Origin: Albula goreensis
Lineage: Eukaryota; Chordata; Actinopteri; Albuliformes; Albulidae
DNA: 64,000 nt
Direction: 5' to 3'
Assembly (NCBI GenBank): GCA_022829145.1
Contig: CM040746.1
Span: 34,422,712 to 34,486,711, forward strand
The notes beneath the pieces were generated by a model, which searched no databases, was not told the origin of the DNA, and saw only the letters and a list, made by a program, of their open reading frames with translations. A program made the position numbers and the translations under genes. How positions within the stretch are numbered: position 1 is the first letter of the stretch; each line of letters begins with the position of its first letter. Positions 38,045-49,745 of this stretch are shown here, in pieces.

Positions 38045-38190
38045 AGCAATGAAGCTTCTGGCTTTTTTGCGTATTATCCGTTTATACAGCGGAGAACGAA
38101 AAGTGCCTTGCCCGAAGGGAACAACGGGGGCTGTCTGTCTGGGACTTGAACGTACATCCTGCCGTTTACTATCCCGCAGACTCGTCATAA
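38045..38190. mobile_element. Possible SINE-like remnant
   Basis: AAGTGCCTTGCCCGAAGGGA and GGGACTTGAACGTACATCC resemble the GGGCCTTGCTCAAGGGC and B-box-like GGGTTTGAACC blocks of the SINE at 8767-8990, in the same order and similar spacing. The identity is low. Confidence 0.35.
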
Positions 38191-41100
38191 ATAGTTGGCA
38201 ACAACTGTGCCACGTTGCTGTCCCAGTGGTGGGTCCTGAAGACATCACAATCACTGTTGTTGTGTGCCTTCTGACTATGAGTCACTGGCCTAAATGGTAC
38301 ATAAGGAGTAACAGGGCAAGTACAAAAATAATATTTATCTGGCTTGGCTCCTTTCAAGAAGTGCTTTGTTGGTTAAGTAAACAAGAACAGTAAAATAAAG
38401 GCTTTAGGAAGATGTCAACTTGTTAGCTCTCGAAGGATCGCGCACAGGCTTGAACCGAGCTTCCTGAAGTACCTGCCCTTTCCGTCAATTAGCTGCGTTT
38501 CGGCGACGCGACCATCTGGCGACATCAAACATGCCGAGGAAACTCAGTAACTGCTCTGCAAACCAGCTGCAGCTGGCAAAGTCAGGCACCCTAAAAACAT
38601 CTGACAGCCTCTCGCCTCTCTCCCAGCAGGGCTCGGTTTGGGACCTCCACACCAACTGCGCTGGCAGCATCATCCCATTCAAAAAGTGCTTTGGAAATCA
38701 TAGCCCCTCTGCTGCTGGTCCTGAGTGGTCCGGAGTTTCAAATTTTGACATGGTTACATTTTTTAGCGCTAAACCGCATGTTTGGTAAAGGAGTATTCCC
38801 GCAAGGATATTGCTGCTCGCAGGTGAGGCCGTATTAAAATGTAAAAATGCCTTAATGTGGATTTCTTGAGTGCTCAGAGAAAATGACGGGGTCAGACTGC
38901 ACCCTGGTAATCTCGTACTGTGGCACCGTGCTCACTTTGAGAATCCAGTGCGGCTATTTGAAGTTGTGAATGAAAGGAGAGTCAGGCTCATTTCTGGCTG
39001 AAGCTGAGATGTGGCCATGAGGGAAGGAGAGGAATGCAGATCGTTTTTATGGGGGAATGTAAATTAAAAACTGAGAGCTGGAGCGGACGCTCACCAGGAC
39101 GCCATGTTACTCTCCAGCGTGAATTTCCACAGCCTCTGCCCAGTATTTGCTTTGGAAAATTTCAAACCTGCCAATACGAGCAGACTTTTTTTTTTTTTTA
39201 GTAAATATACTTGAATATGGGTGACTATCCTCTTCAAAACAGAGCTGCAGGGGACATGTGAACAACAAAGCACGAGCAAACCAAAGCCAAAGCAACAGCA
39301 GTCCGAACAGAGCCTATACCAGAGAATCCCGGGAGCCTTTGCCCCCTAACCTAGAGTGGACAGTGATTCATAGTTGATGCTACAAACAACATACAAGGTA
39401 GAAAATAGAAACAAACGGGCCGCAAGGGTACTGCTGACCACTAGGATTACTGAAAAGGCCCACTGTCAACCCCTCAGGAACTTGCGATTTCGCTCTGCGG
39501 GGTGGAAATTTTTCAAACGCGCTCTTTCCTTGGTGCCTGCTGCTCATTCGCTTCCGGCTTAATGGTAATTTTCAGAACGTGCGTCTGGGAGCTGTCTGCA
39601 CAAAGTTCTGGGGAACGTTTTTAGCACCGGGCATTTGTGGAAATCAGAAGCCAGACAGAGGGCCCAAGAGCCACACAAACAAACAAAGCAGATTATTTTC
39701 AGAGAGCAAAGAGCTTCTGTAATGCCACGCAAGCCGTATGAAATGTGTATGGCACCAATCTCCAAGGAGCTTGCCAACGATGTAGCCTGTCAGTCTACAT
39801 TAAATTAGACCAATCAGAGCAGCCGTTAAGCTCTTATTGGTCCAGTGCAGAGGAGCAGAGCAGACTGTTCTGCGGGCGCACTGGTCCCAGACAAGCACTT
39901 AGCCCTACCTGATATGACAGACATATTCCCCAGTAAATACAAATAGCTTTGTGCAAATGCTCATACTGCATCATCATAAAGTCAGGCAAGGTAGGATTTC
40001 TCTGTGTACCTCAGTGGACATGTATAAAACCACTTAATTATTATAACACACAATGGTTTCCCCGTTTACTTGTAGACATTAGCTGAAGACCAGTGTTAAG
40101 AAACATGGGCAGTCAGCACACAGCTGGCACTCGTCTTCTTTAAAATGCTTTTAGAATAATTTCGTAAAACATCACTTGCAAAGTGCTCTTGGGCATCTCC
40201 TGTAGCTACAGTGTGGGACGATTTCATTGGTAATAAATCATTTATGATTAATCTTTAGCATTTTTAATCATTTTCTCCTTACATAAATTGAACTTTGTAC
40301 TCTGACTCATCCACCGCAAACCCCCCCAGAGACACAACGGCAGCAATCATGACTATTCTGATTCTCTTCCCCGAGAAGATCTCACTATTTTGTCAAACAT
40401 ACAGTGATGCAGTCAGAGAAACACAGAGTCAACAAAGGTCCAGTTCAGTATCCTGTAGGAATTCAGTCAGCTCGGAGAGGTCTGGCCATTAAACAGCCAG
40501 TAACAGCATTGCTGGGACTACAACTCCCACAAATCAACAGCATGAATTCCTGCCTTTGCTTCACGTCCCACCCAAAGGCTGTCATCATCAAAATACGGCA
40601 GCCCAAGACATTGCCGAAATCTAAAGACATTTTTTAAACCTGTAAAGTACACAGCCGTTATTTCCACTGCAGACGGAAATAATGAGTTTAGATTTTTTAC
40701 CCCTCAATGACAGTCCATGCACTGTTGCAGTTAAATAACATGCCATTAACATCAGCTACCTTTCATGGAGAACCTCAAGCCCGAGGCCGGCGATTGCAGT
40801 CAAAACAAATGGCATACCTGGCAGGACCTTTAAAACCTGGAAGGATTAAAGCAGCTCCAGCTTGCCCCATTCTTGTCTACGCTGTTCCAGGAGCTACAGG
40901 TCTTAATTTAACAGTGCGCTTAAATGTTGCAAGAGGCTCAGCAAGCAAGTGTAATGAAATAATTTGCTGTGAGCTTAGCTGTGATATGTGTGCGGGTGTA
41001 GTGGTGTGTATAAAGGGGGGTGTGTGTAATGTGGGGGGGGCGGGGTTAATCTATAACATGAATGTGGTACGCCACTACACCACCCCCCCACCAACCCCAT

Positions 41101-43829
41101 CCTCACCCCCTAACTCCTGAAGTCTGTGTAGAAATAAAGAGTCTTTCAGCCCTTTAAAGACGGAAGAAGATTAAAAGTTTTTGGGAGCTGAGCCGGCCTC
41201 CGTCTTTTGCCTCCCCAGATTGCGGATTGGCAGTTCAAAGTGAAGGGAGTTCAAAGCGTCAGCGGAGGAACATTCAAATTAGCTGCTGCAACAGAGAGCA
41301 GCAGACTGGGCTGCAGACAGTTTTTTTTTTTTTTTTTCCCGAGGAAGGCACTGGAATACAAAAAAAAAAAAAAACCCTCTTAAATTCTCCCCTTCCAGCC
41401 AGCCACCACGTCCGGAATTCAAAGCCAACGATTTCATCATCACAGCGCCTGCGGTGGTTTAAAACGACAAATTAGGCAGATCAAGTGATTATGTGACGGC
41501 CGTTGTGGGGGACGAGGCGAGGAGGTTCTTGTTGTTGTTGTTGTCGCGCGCGTGCGACACGCGAACCGTCATAATTAATTCATTAATTACTGGCGTTTGT
41601 TTGGCAGGCGCTCTCTATCTGGGGATCGCACATAGATTACATGGCTTTGCGCGTCATGCGTTCATAAAGACAGGATATTTGCTCGGGGTAATTCAGGATA
41701 AGCGCCCCGCTTGCTCAAGGATGCAAAGTGGCACCGCTCCTGGGGGGATGGGGGGGGGGGGGGTGGGGGAGGAGCCTGTCGTGCTTACACTGTGGTTACA
41801 AATCCGACCCACAAGCCACTGCGCCGACTGCCACAGCAAACGAGAGTCGCGTATTGATGTTCAAAATGGCACCGCCATCTCTGCGGTAAACAACCACATC
41901 GGCTGTGGTCTCTGATCTCCTCTTTCCCTCTTTTTCTTTTTTTTTTTTCGTGTGACAACCCCCGGGTTCCCGTTTGCCGGGGACGTTCTCCGTTCTCATC
42001 CTGTGGCAGTGCCTCCGCCACTCTCGCACAATGCCTCTTTATACGAGCCGATCAAGGCCATTTCGCTACCGTCACATTCCAGCTCATCAAAGACCTGAAC
42101 AAAGTCACAGATCACAATTTCCTTGGTGGGAATTTTCTGAACAAAGGGTCGAAGGGAAATGTGAGATTGGGGTGGAGATGGTATTCACACACTGTCATTA
42201 TATTTTATTCCTATTGAAAATGCACCGAAGGGAGATTAAGTTCACTGGTCTCACTGTTATTTTCATCCAGAATACCCTCTCTCTTTCCTCTTTCGCTCTC
42301 TCTTGCTCTTTCCTTCTCTTTTTTGCTATTGTGCTGTTTTTACATAACACACACTATTGTTACCTCCCTCTTTGAGAGCTTCTGTCAATGAGAACACAAA
42401 CAAGAGTGAATACCAGTGAGCTTCTCTAGCCTGGTTTATGAGCGTTACAGTGTAAATCCTTTGTAACTTGACCTTCAAGGTCAAAGAAAGATGACCCCCA
42501 TTTTTTTAAACCCAGTTTAAATTCATGTTTGAGAGTAGGTAGGTAGGTATATTGAAAATTCCTAGCAATGAATCCTTTGTCCTGGGGAAAAAAATGTGTT
42601 ATTAAAAATAATACAATGGCCTTCTTTCTAATTGTCCAGTTTTGCACGATTTCTTTACTGTCAGTTTCACATTTCTACCAACAGTAGTTCCCAATGAACT
42701 TACGCAGTTCACAGAATAAGGATCTCAATACTGTGAAAGCCATTGCGGTTAGCACTTTAAACACAATGCAACAGCGTCCCCAAAATCACAGCCAGGGTAA
42801 CTCCAGATCACCCTCATCCTTTTCCCATCAGGGTTTTGACTTGAGAAGACGTGTGTATGTGGACATTTCTTTCACTGCAGTCCTGATTCAGGTTTTTCTG
42901 CTAAATCATTAGCGCTCTCCAACTCTGGAGGCGCTCAAAGTCGAACGGCACAGAGGCCAGGCTTTGGCGCTGCGTGTTTTTCCCCGGCTTTAGAGCCAGA
43001 TGTGGTCTTTAGTGTGAATTAGCTTTTTCAAGCCACCTGATTCAGCAGTCCCTTCCTTTGTAGCAGGTCAGCACCAAGCTGAACAGAGAGGCTTTAGGGA
43101 GTGCAGAGTCAACTACTATTTATAATGGCCGCTGGCTCACCGTGCGGCTCAGCTCAGCAGCGGCCGGATCAGGTGTTGACCGTCACACTTGCAGCAGACG
43201 CGCCGGTCACAGGGAAACAATTCAAAAACAACTTAACGGCACTAAAAACTTCGGCTGAACTTTCCCCCTGCTCCACCACAAATAAAACTCCAATCACCAC
43301 AGTGCCTGCTCAGCCACGCGTAACCGACAGTGTTCAGCATGCTGGAGCTCCTTCTGGCTGATAATGTTAGTATGCGGTCTAATGTTCAAAGAGCGGAGGT
43401 TTTTGCCATGTGTCGTGAAAGGAGGAGAGATGAGTGAAGGCCAGACATTACGGACAGACAGCCACGCTGACAAGTCACGCTAACGCTAACAAAATCAGCT
43501 TGTTCAATGCAGACTCTGCTTTACCAAGGATCTCAGGGCAAGCTGTCACTGACACACCAGCTGAAGTCATATAGGGAACTCCAGAGCTTATCACTACAAG
43601 TTAACACTACAATTATTTGGAGAAAGGCAATATAAAAACAATGTTTCAGGACTGACTATTTCTTGAAAAATATGTCAGACCATCCTGGTTGTTTATAAAG
43701 TTTTGCCACTTAAATACAGTTTTTCTGACTAAAAGGGACTAATAAACTTGCAGGCTCTTCGACTACCTTAAAACTCACATCCATCAAGCCTACAGATAAG
43801 GAACTGTGTCATATAGGCAGCAGAGGCAG

Positions 43830-43831
<2 letters not shown>

Positions 43832-43862
<31 letters not shown>
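43832..43862. repeat. GT microsatellite near the exon 1 donor
   Basis: About 15 GT units (CA in the transcript) about 180 nt into the intron. The intervening 43863-44040 stretch is itself CA-rich in the transcript sense, with several CACACTCA and CATACACAC blocks. Confidence 0.95.
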
Positions 43863-43869
<7 letters not shown>

Positions 43870-44041
43870 GAGAGATTGTAGTTAGTTTTGTGTGTGTGCT
43901 TGCATGTTTGTGCGTGCATATGACAGTGTAAGTGTTTATAATTGTAAACATCTGTCTTTGTGTGGTGTATGCACTCATGTATATGTATGTGCATGTGTGT
44001 GAGTGTGTATGCATGAGTGTGCACTTGCATTAAGGTCTCAC

Positions 44042-44755
44042 CTTCAGCTTGTCGAAGCGCTCGCTTAGAGAGGATACCTGGTGCTCCCTGTGGCGGCCCA
44101 CCAGCTTGCACAGGGCACAGATGAGCTGGTCGTCCACCACGCAGTACATGTTCACCTTCTCGTTCTCATGCTCCAGGCAGGTGAGCCCACGCAGGTGGGC
44201 GTCGGGCACCGGCTCCACCAGCCTGTGGCCTGTGAAGGGCTTCTTGTTGGGGTGAGTGGCGCGCAGGCAACGGTCGCAGTACGACACCTCGCAAGTGACG
44301 CAGGTCTTCACCGCCTCCCGCGGCGGGTCCTGCTCGCAGAACTGGCAGCCAACTCGCTGCTCCAGGGACATGGCGAACGCCGGGCTTCCGCGCGCAGTTC
44401 CTCCTCCACTGCTGTGGGGGCGCTGCTGCTGCTGCTGGTGCTGCTGCAGGCGGCGGCTCTCGCTCGGGGAGTTGGGGCCGCTCAGGGAGGCCTTCTGGAA
44501 GCGGTCGATGATGTTCTGCAGCGTCACATTGCGCTTCAGCCCCTCGAGGCCTCGGTGGTTCAGCGTGATGACGTAGCGGCAGGTCGGGCACTGGAAGGCG
44601 GAGATAGACTCAATGGGTTCGTTGGTGGAGCAGTGGGAAACCAGGATGCGGTGGGCGCAGTTGAAGCACAGGCTGTGGGCGCAGGGGAGCAGTAGAGGGT
44701 CTTCAAACAGTTCCAGGCAGATTGGGCAGGTCAGCTCCGACTCCAGTGTTTCCAT
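44042..44755 (-). CDS. mid2: Mid2 coding exon 1: RING, B-box 1 and B-box 2 (residues 1-238)
   Basis: This exon encodes the N-terminal ubiquitin-ligase part. The start [16 protein letters not shown] is the conserved MID start. The RING (C3HC4) ligands are C10, C13, C25, H27, C30, C33, C56 and C59; it recruits the E2 enzyme. B-box 1 has C137, C140, C152, C155, C160, C163, H168 and H177; in MID proteins this box contacts alpha4/PP2A. B-box 2 has C193, H196, C205, D208, C213, C216, H222 and H225. All zinc ligands are present. Between RING and B-box 1 lies a low-complexity insert (residues about 103-128, Q-, G- and S-rich) that makes this linker some 17 residues longer than I recall for human MID2. 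The exon ends in phase 0 after K238, with donor GTGAGAC immediately downstream. GC-rich codon use gives long spurious open frames on both strands across this exon. Confidence 0.96.
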
Positions 44756-44811
44756 CTTCAGTTGACCCGATCTAGAGGCGACATCAAATCCCACAGAAGC
44801 TGGTAAGGTAC
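44756..44811 (-). other. mid2: 5' UTR part of the first coding exon, with acceptor
   Basis: On the minus strand a pyrimidine-rich run (CTTCCTCCTCTCTCTGCAG) ends at 44812 and fits a 3' splice site, leaving 56 bp of untranslated sequence before the ATG. So at least one non-coding exon should lie upstream, as in mammalian MID genes. The 56 bp are open in the reading frame of the protein and contain an in-frame GTG, but no upstream ATG in that frame. The conserved METLES start is therefore kept. Confidence 0.75.
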
Positions 44812-46184
44812 CTGCAGAGAGAGGAGGAAGCTTGGTGAGTGAAGTTAACCCCCAACACTTACATAATCAACCTGAAATGTTGTTGGCGTCGTAAAACAAA
44901 CCTTGTATCTCCAAAAAAGAAAGCTTTTCAGAAAAAAAGAGAAAAAACTGTTTTATTATTTATTATTACATTAGACAGATTTTACTCACATTGTGTTGTG
45001 AATAAACTTCACTAGCCACACAGAGTCACGTAACATCTACAGTATGCAACTGATGATGCAAGCTTTCAATTCATGTTCCAACTTAAAAATGACAAAAATG
45101 GAGAAAAGGTTTGCTATATGCTGGTGATATAAAGTTGTGTTTTCACCTTATGAGAAAACATAACTTTCATTTGAAATGAAATTATGCCATGAGCGTGTGT
45201 TTATAACTCATTCCCTTCATCAGCACATTCCCACCAAAAAATGTATTCACAACATGATTAAGATGGAACGTAGCTGCTTTCAGAACGTTTTCTCAGAGCA
45301 GCGAATGTGCAAAATGTTCAATTATTATTGGAACAAACAATATCCACAAACCCAACAGTCAATAATAAAGCATAACACAAATGATTTATGGAGACTGACG
45401 GCAGAAATGCAGAAAGTGCAACTCTGACATGCTTACATGGCAGTTTTTAGAGCTTATTTCAAATTAGCAGTCACGTTTTCCACTGTAATTAAAAAGCAGC
45501 AGAGAGGCGGAGGGGCTATGGCTGTGTTAGTGATCTCCCACAGATGGCTGTTACCGCGGCATCAGAGAACATATTGATATTTTTAGAAGACAGAATGGAG
45601 ATCAGAGGCAACAGAGATTTCTGTCTGTCTACCAGACCTGCTCCCGCAGTCTCGGAGTCAGGAAGTAAAGAGCACTCAGCCCACGTCAGCGAAAGCTGAG
45701 AGCCCAAAAGTTACGGCAGGACCTCGCAAAAAAGCTTGGAGACACGGCTGGTTATGTAATGTAGCTAAACATGTAATCTCTGTGGTCAGACACAGGCAGG
45801 AGGTAGGTACAGTTCAGTGAGGTTCTGTCTTGGATCTCAGTTACAATGCAGTATGGGACAGTACAGCCTGGCAGAACAACGAGCGTTAGCAGACTGTGTA
45901 GACCAGTTCTAGTTGTGGTTTTGGTTTTTTTTTGGCTGAAATTCTGTAACCGGTTCACACCCATGGATCCAGTTGTTTCAGAGTTAACGATGACCAAACA
46001 TTTGAATTGGTTAATTGGTCATTAAGTGGTGAGTAACAAAAATTAAATAAATAACAGTATAACCTGGTTTCACCCCCAGGACCATAACTGTAAGACTGGT
46101 GGAGTACAATGTGACTGTGAAACACAGGCAGACGCAGGTTTTAATAACACAGGCAGGTACAGGCCAGTTGAGGTAGGACACACA

Positions 46185-46834
46185 AGGCGCTTTCGGACTG
46201 GAGGAACTTTTTCATAGTTCTAAAGAACTGTTCTAGGAACTATCCCCTTTCTATTGTGTCTGCACTGCAGGAACTGGGAACAATCATAGTTCTTAGAATG
46301 CCGTTTTCAGGGACTTTGTTTTGGCTCCAACTTCAGGGTGGGTACTCTCCCAGCACAAGAGGAACCTTGAGTGACATAAGTGTACGGTGATTGGTCCAGA
46401 CGTAAGTGTACGCTGATTGGTTGAACACATGAGCCAATGCAGCACCAGTACCCGCCAGTTTTAAAAACTCGCAGAAGTTTTCTCCTCTTAGCTCTCCTTC
46501 TTCTTGCTCTTTCAACCGCATGGTCTAAATTTGCACGTCTCCTTTCCAACTCTGTTATTATCATGAAACCCACGACACACAACAAACACACAGCTCCGAT
46601 CACTGCGTCCTCCATCTTGTTGTTGTTGTATCGCGCGCATAAATGACGTCGGTATACTAACCGCACAGAAATGACGTTGGTATACTAACCATCAGCTTAC
46701 ATCACTTCAGCGGTCCCGGTGGTTCGAATGCAAACACAAAAAAGCCCTAAAAGGTTTGTAGTTTTCGGGGAACCTCCCCAGTGGGTAGCTCCTCTCAAAA
46801 AAGTCCCAAGAACTGTTTGGGTCCGAAAGTGCCC
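46185..46834. mobile_element. 650-bp DNA transposon, Harbinger-like, with open-frame remnant
   Basis: The ends are inverted repeats: AGGCGCTTTCGGAC at the left and GGGCACTTTCGGAC read inwards from the right (12 of 14 match). Both sides are flanked by ACA, compatible with a 3-bp target duplication as in PIF/Harbinger elements, though the flank is low-complexity. The sub-terminal parts are also loosely inverted (GAACTGTTCTAGGAAC against AACAGTTCTTGGGAC). The interior carries two short tandem duplications, 46376-46420 (26-bp period, each with ATTGG) and 46642-46691 (28-bp period, each with ATGACGT). A minus-strand frame starts at 46617. Confidence 0.65.
46307..46617 (-). pseudogene. Open-frame remnant inside the DNA transposon
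   Basis: A minus-strand frame begins MEDAVIGAVCLLCVVGFMII and continues with an arginine-rich helix (ERRRANLDHAVERARRRRAKR). It then runs into sequence that looks non-coding until the stop. The initiating ATG is preceded by ACAACAACAAG, a good initiation context. A hydrophobic start followed by an arginine-rich segment is reminiscent of the N-terminus of fish Harbinger transposase genes, but no catalytic DDE part is present. It is most likely a truncated 5' end kept in a non-autonomous copy. It is not a host gene as far as I can see. Confidence 0.4.
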
Positions 46835-49745
46835 ACACTGTGCAGGGAGGCTGGAGTAGATGGAGTGTGAGAGACAGAGGGCTCTGGCTGGACTCCAGCT
46901 CTCGGTGCCTCCGGGGGCACCAGAGCAGAAAGCTGCTGTTTAGCCACAAAGTGACAGGAAATATAACGCGACATATCTTACATGTCCTTTTAAGAGTAGG
47001 AGAGGTCTTCCCCTTACCAGAGAGGAAAAAATATATATATGTATATATAAAAATCTTTCCCTTCCTATTTATTTTAACCAGTTGCCACAGTCCCTCAAAG
47101 GCCCTCTGTTTAAAAGAATCCATTTCCCCAGATTATAATGTTTCTGTACTGACAGTTTCCAATCGTTTCCAGGCAGTAAAGGGCCCCAATCACTTAACCC
47201 GAGCTGTCAGTGCTGGAACACACACCCCTCACCAACTTCAACCCTGCAAATATATGAGCAGGAGTTTGGTTTGAAAAAAATGGAATGATAAAAAAATGCC
47301 CATCAAGCTACGCAAACTGCCATCTTGAATTTCATTTACCCATTTTTTTTTCCCCAAGCAAACAAACCTACCAGCTTGAAACAAGGGCATTAAAATTGAT
47401 GACCCTGATTAATGTGAATCCAGTCAGATTTTTCATCCTTGCGTGAAGCGCATCTCTACTCCTCAGTTCTCCGGTGCGCTCACGTGCGTTTTTTAATTGA
47501 TTCTAGCCCAGGCAGACTCCAGATTTTATTTAAAGGCCTCATTTGACTTTGATGCCACATGCAGTATTGGGACACTTTGGTACCAGCTGAGAGGAGGCCT
47601 CCGTAGCCAGGATCCGATCAAATTACGATGTCTTTAATCATATGGGCTCCTCTCTATGTAATGATTTCTGTAACACAAGGGCCCTTTCATGTCCAATCCA
47701 TCAGACGGTGCTAGGATCCAAATCTATATTCCTCTGTTGTTATTTAACCTTAATTAACTGCTCTCAAAGGTGGCAGAATTAAAACCTGTGAATGATGGTC
47801 TTGGAATCAATTAATAGATTTACTTCATCAAGAGGCTGATATTGGCTACACATGTAAAGATATCTGCCCACCCAAGCTTTTGAGCAATAGCCTTGATCAG
47901 AAAATTAGCTTCTAAGAAGGACATGCCGCACTGACCTTGAAAGTCATTCGAGTTTAAAATATGTACTGAGCACGCAAGACCTGGTTTTGGCTGATTATTG
48001 GGAAAGAATAAATATATCGCCCCATGTGAGATAAAAACATGCAGATTGTTTAAAAGTCGATAACAAGCGGCTCCCAGGATCTGGGCTGTTTCACCTTGCT
48101 GGACGCCAGTTATCAGCTGGGCAGCGCCAGGCCAGCAAATGCAGGGAGCAGAGATTGTGTTATCTTAATACTGAGGCCCAGATAAGAGAGGGGTGTGTCC
48201 AAGCACCCAAGCCCGGCCAGTGGAGAGCCTGTGTCTGGGTTTGAGTGGTCTCGGGAACAGATGGCAAACCCTTGACTTACAGTCTGATTCAACCCCTTGA
48301 GTTGGGGGGGGATGGTTAGAGCTTACAATTTCCACTACAGGATTTTTTAAGTACTTTTAATTGGCTGGATTCTGGAGGTACTTTCAAAGGCACCATCCTC
48401 TAATAGAACGTAATTTGTCGGGCTGCAACTGAATGTTTTTATGATTAATTGAGTAATCAAACATAAACAAATCTAATGGAAAACTGTATAATACTAAATG
48501 CTTTATGGAAAAAAAAATAAACTGGATGAAGCCTCTGTAGTGATGCAGTGGGCCATTATTGCCTCCTCTTCATTAAATCTTTATTAAAAAGATAACTAAG
48601 GTTTTGTGAGGTACTTCTGTTGAATGGAATCCAGAAGTACAGAAGCACCCATCTCTAACAGACTGCGATTCACATTAAAATCGTTGATAAGGGGGTCCCC
48701 TCCCACTGACATTGCTGGGTTTTATCTTTTCACACAGTGTTTTTTATGGGCAGGCATTACATTCGTGAGAATATTTAAACAAGAAAAAGAAACTAAAGGA
48801 TGGTGCATGAGGCAGGGGGTCAGGCTGGCCAGAAGGGGTGGTGAAAGGCTAATAGTTTGGCACATGGGGGCACAGATATCTGATCAATAATTCAGCGCCT
48901 CCAAGATCCCTGCCTGGCTCAACAGAATGGACGGCTCGGCTAATGGAGCACCGGAAAACAAACCCACATAAATCACCCTGGCTGAAAGTTGTTTCATAAG
49001 GCAGATAGAGTGTTTATCCTCCCCCGGACCCCACCACCCACCCTCCCACCCACCCACAGTGGCTGCAGATGTGAATCTCAAATTCCTGAATCAACTTTAT
49101 TTTTTTATATAAAAAATAAAAAAATAAAAACATTTTGAGGTGGCTACTTTGAGGCAGCAGAGGAAAAACTTTTATGCTTTAGTGCAACTTCCCTTCTAGG
49201 TCAGATTTACCGTGCAGCAGACCGATGACGTCTGCTCACAAACATTTAGGCCTACAAATTCAAATCCAGCTAAGTGGAGAAAAATTTAATTTTGATGTTT
49301 CAAAAAGGTAATCGCAGCATAATAGCTGCCGAGCACAGCTCCCATTAACCAATCCAAATGAGTCCAAATGAGTATGCTCTTACAGTCAACACCTGTGTTT
49401 TGTATCCTTGAGTCACATCTCTCAAAAGACATTTATTCAAAAGAGACTTATAACCAGACTCATTAATGAAATGGGCTTAAATATCCCTGTCCCTGCACCA
49501 CAAGTCAGCAATAATTCATTACTCATTTAATATCACTGCCTTGCATGAAAAGAACAGCTCAAAAGGGGGCAGACACAGAGAACCTACATCTGTGACTAAA
49601 GTGATGACAAAATGTATTAATCGCTTGTTCCGTCAGCTGTTGGGTTTTTTAAACAAGCTGTAGGTCTACTTGCTTCTGCACACACATTTTAACGAAGGAT
49701 TAAAGGACTAACTCTCAGTGTTTTATACCTCACTGCAACTTCAAT

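Larger units (their letters stand above)
19864..44041 (-). other. Mid2 intron 1 after first coding exon (24.2 kb)
   Basis: This large intron is where regulatory elements of the gene would be expected. It contains purine-rich repeats (22381-22830), GT-rich arrays with an inserted LINE fragment (24085-24895), CpG-dense patches (about 23815-23940, 34590-34800, 41490-41570), a compound CA/GACA repeat (28009-28109), GT repeats (29891-29920, 43832-43862), a 39-bp minisatellite (33660-34545), several SINE/LINE-tail remnants, A-runs, and otherwise single-copy-looking DNA. All open frames inside are short and without recognisable domains apart from the LINE remnant. Confidence 0.8.
4146..44811 (-). 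other. mid2: mid2 (TRIM1) gene body, visible part
   Basis: This is the span from the acceptor of the first coding exon to the donor of the last exon in view. Six exons of 714 coding, 96, 108, 149, 128 and 144 bp join into one frame (1339 coding bases). The introns are 24,178, 8,242, 5,869, 649 and 333 bp. The product is a TRIM-family E3 ubiquitin ligase of the MID subclass, which binds microtubules through a COS box. The gene is cut by the window edge: the exons for the rest of FN3 and for PRY-SPRY are not found in 1-4145. Known family: MID1 and MID2 are paralogues that pair with each other and bind the PP2A regulator alpha4 (IGBP1). MID2 is chosen because residues such as CRYVI in the RING, CEQDPP in B-box 1, NTAMHEAKL in the coiled coil and [13 protein letters not shown] in FN3 follow MID2 rather than MID1, judged from memory of the human proteins. 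Confidence 0.93.

Noticed and set aside
44166..44591. 141-codon minus-strand frame in another register of the same exon
   Set aside because: It is Pro/Ala/Arg-rich and shifted by one base from the conserved frame; a shadow only.
44081..44695. 204-codon plus-strand open frame opposite the first Mid2 exon
   Set aside because: It is the antisense of the conserved RING/B-box coding sequence, Ala/Val/Leu-rich from GC-rich codons, with no domain. The minus-strand frame is unmistakably MID2.
4146..44755. Assignment of the gene to MID1 instead of MID2
   Set aside because: Paralogue-specific residues in the RING, B-box 1, coiled coil and FN3 agree with MID2 in nearly all positions I can recall, although a full tree would be decisive.
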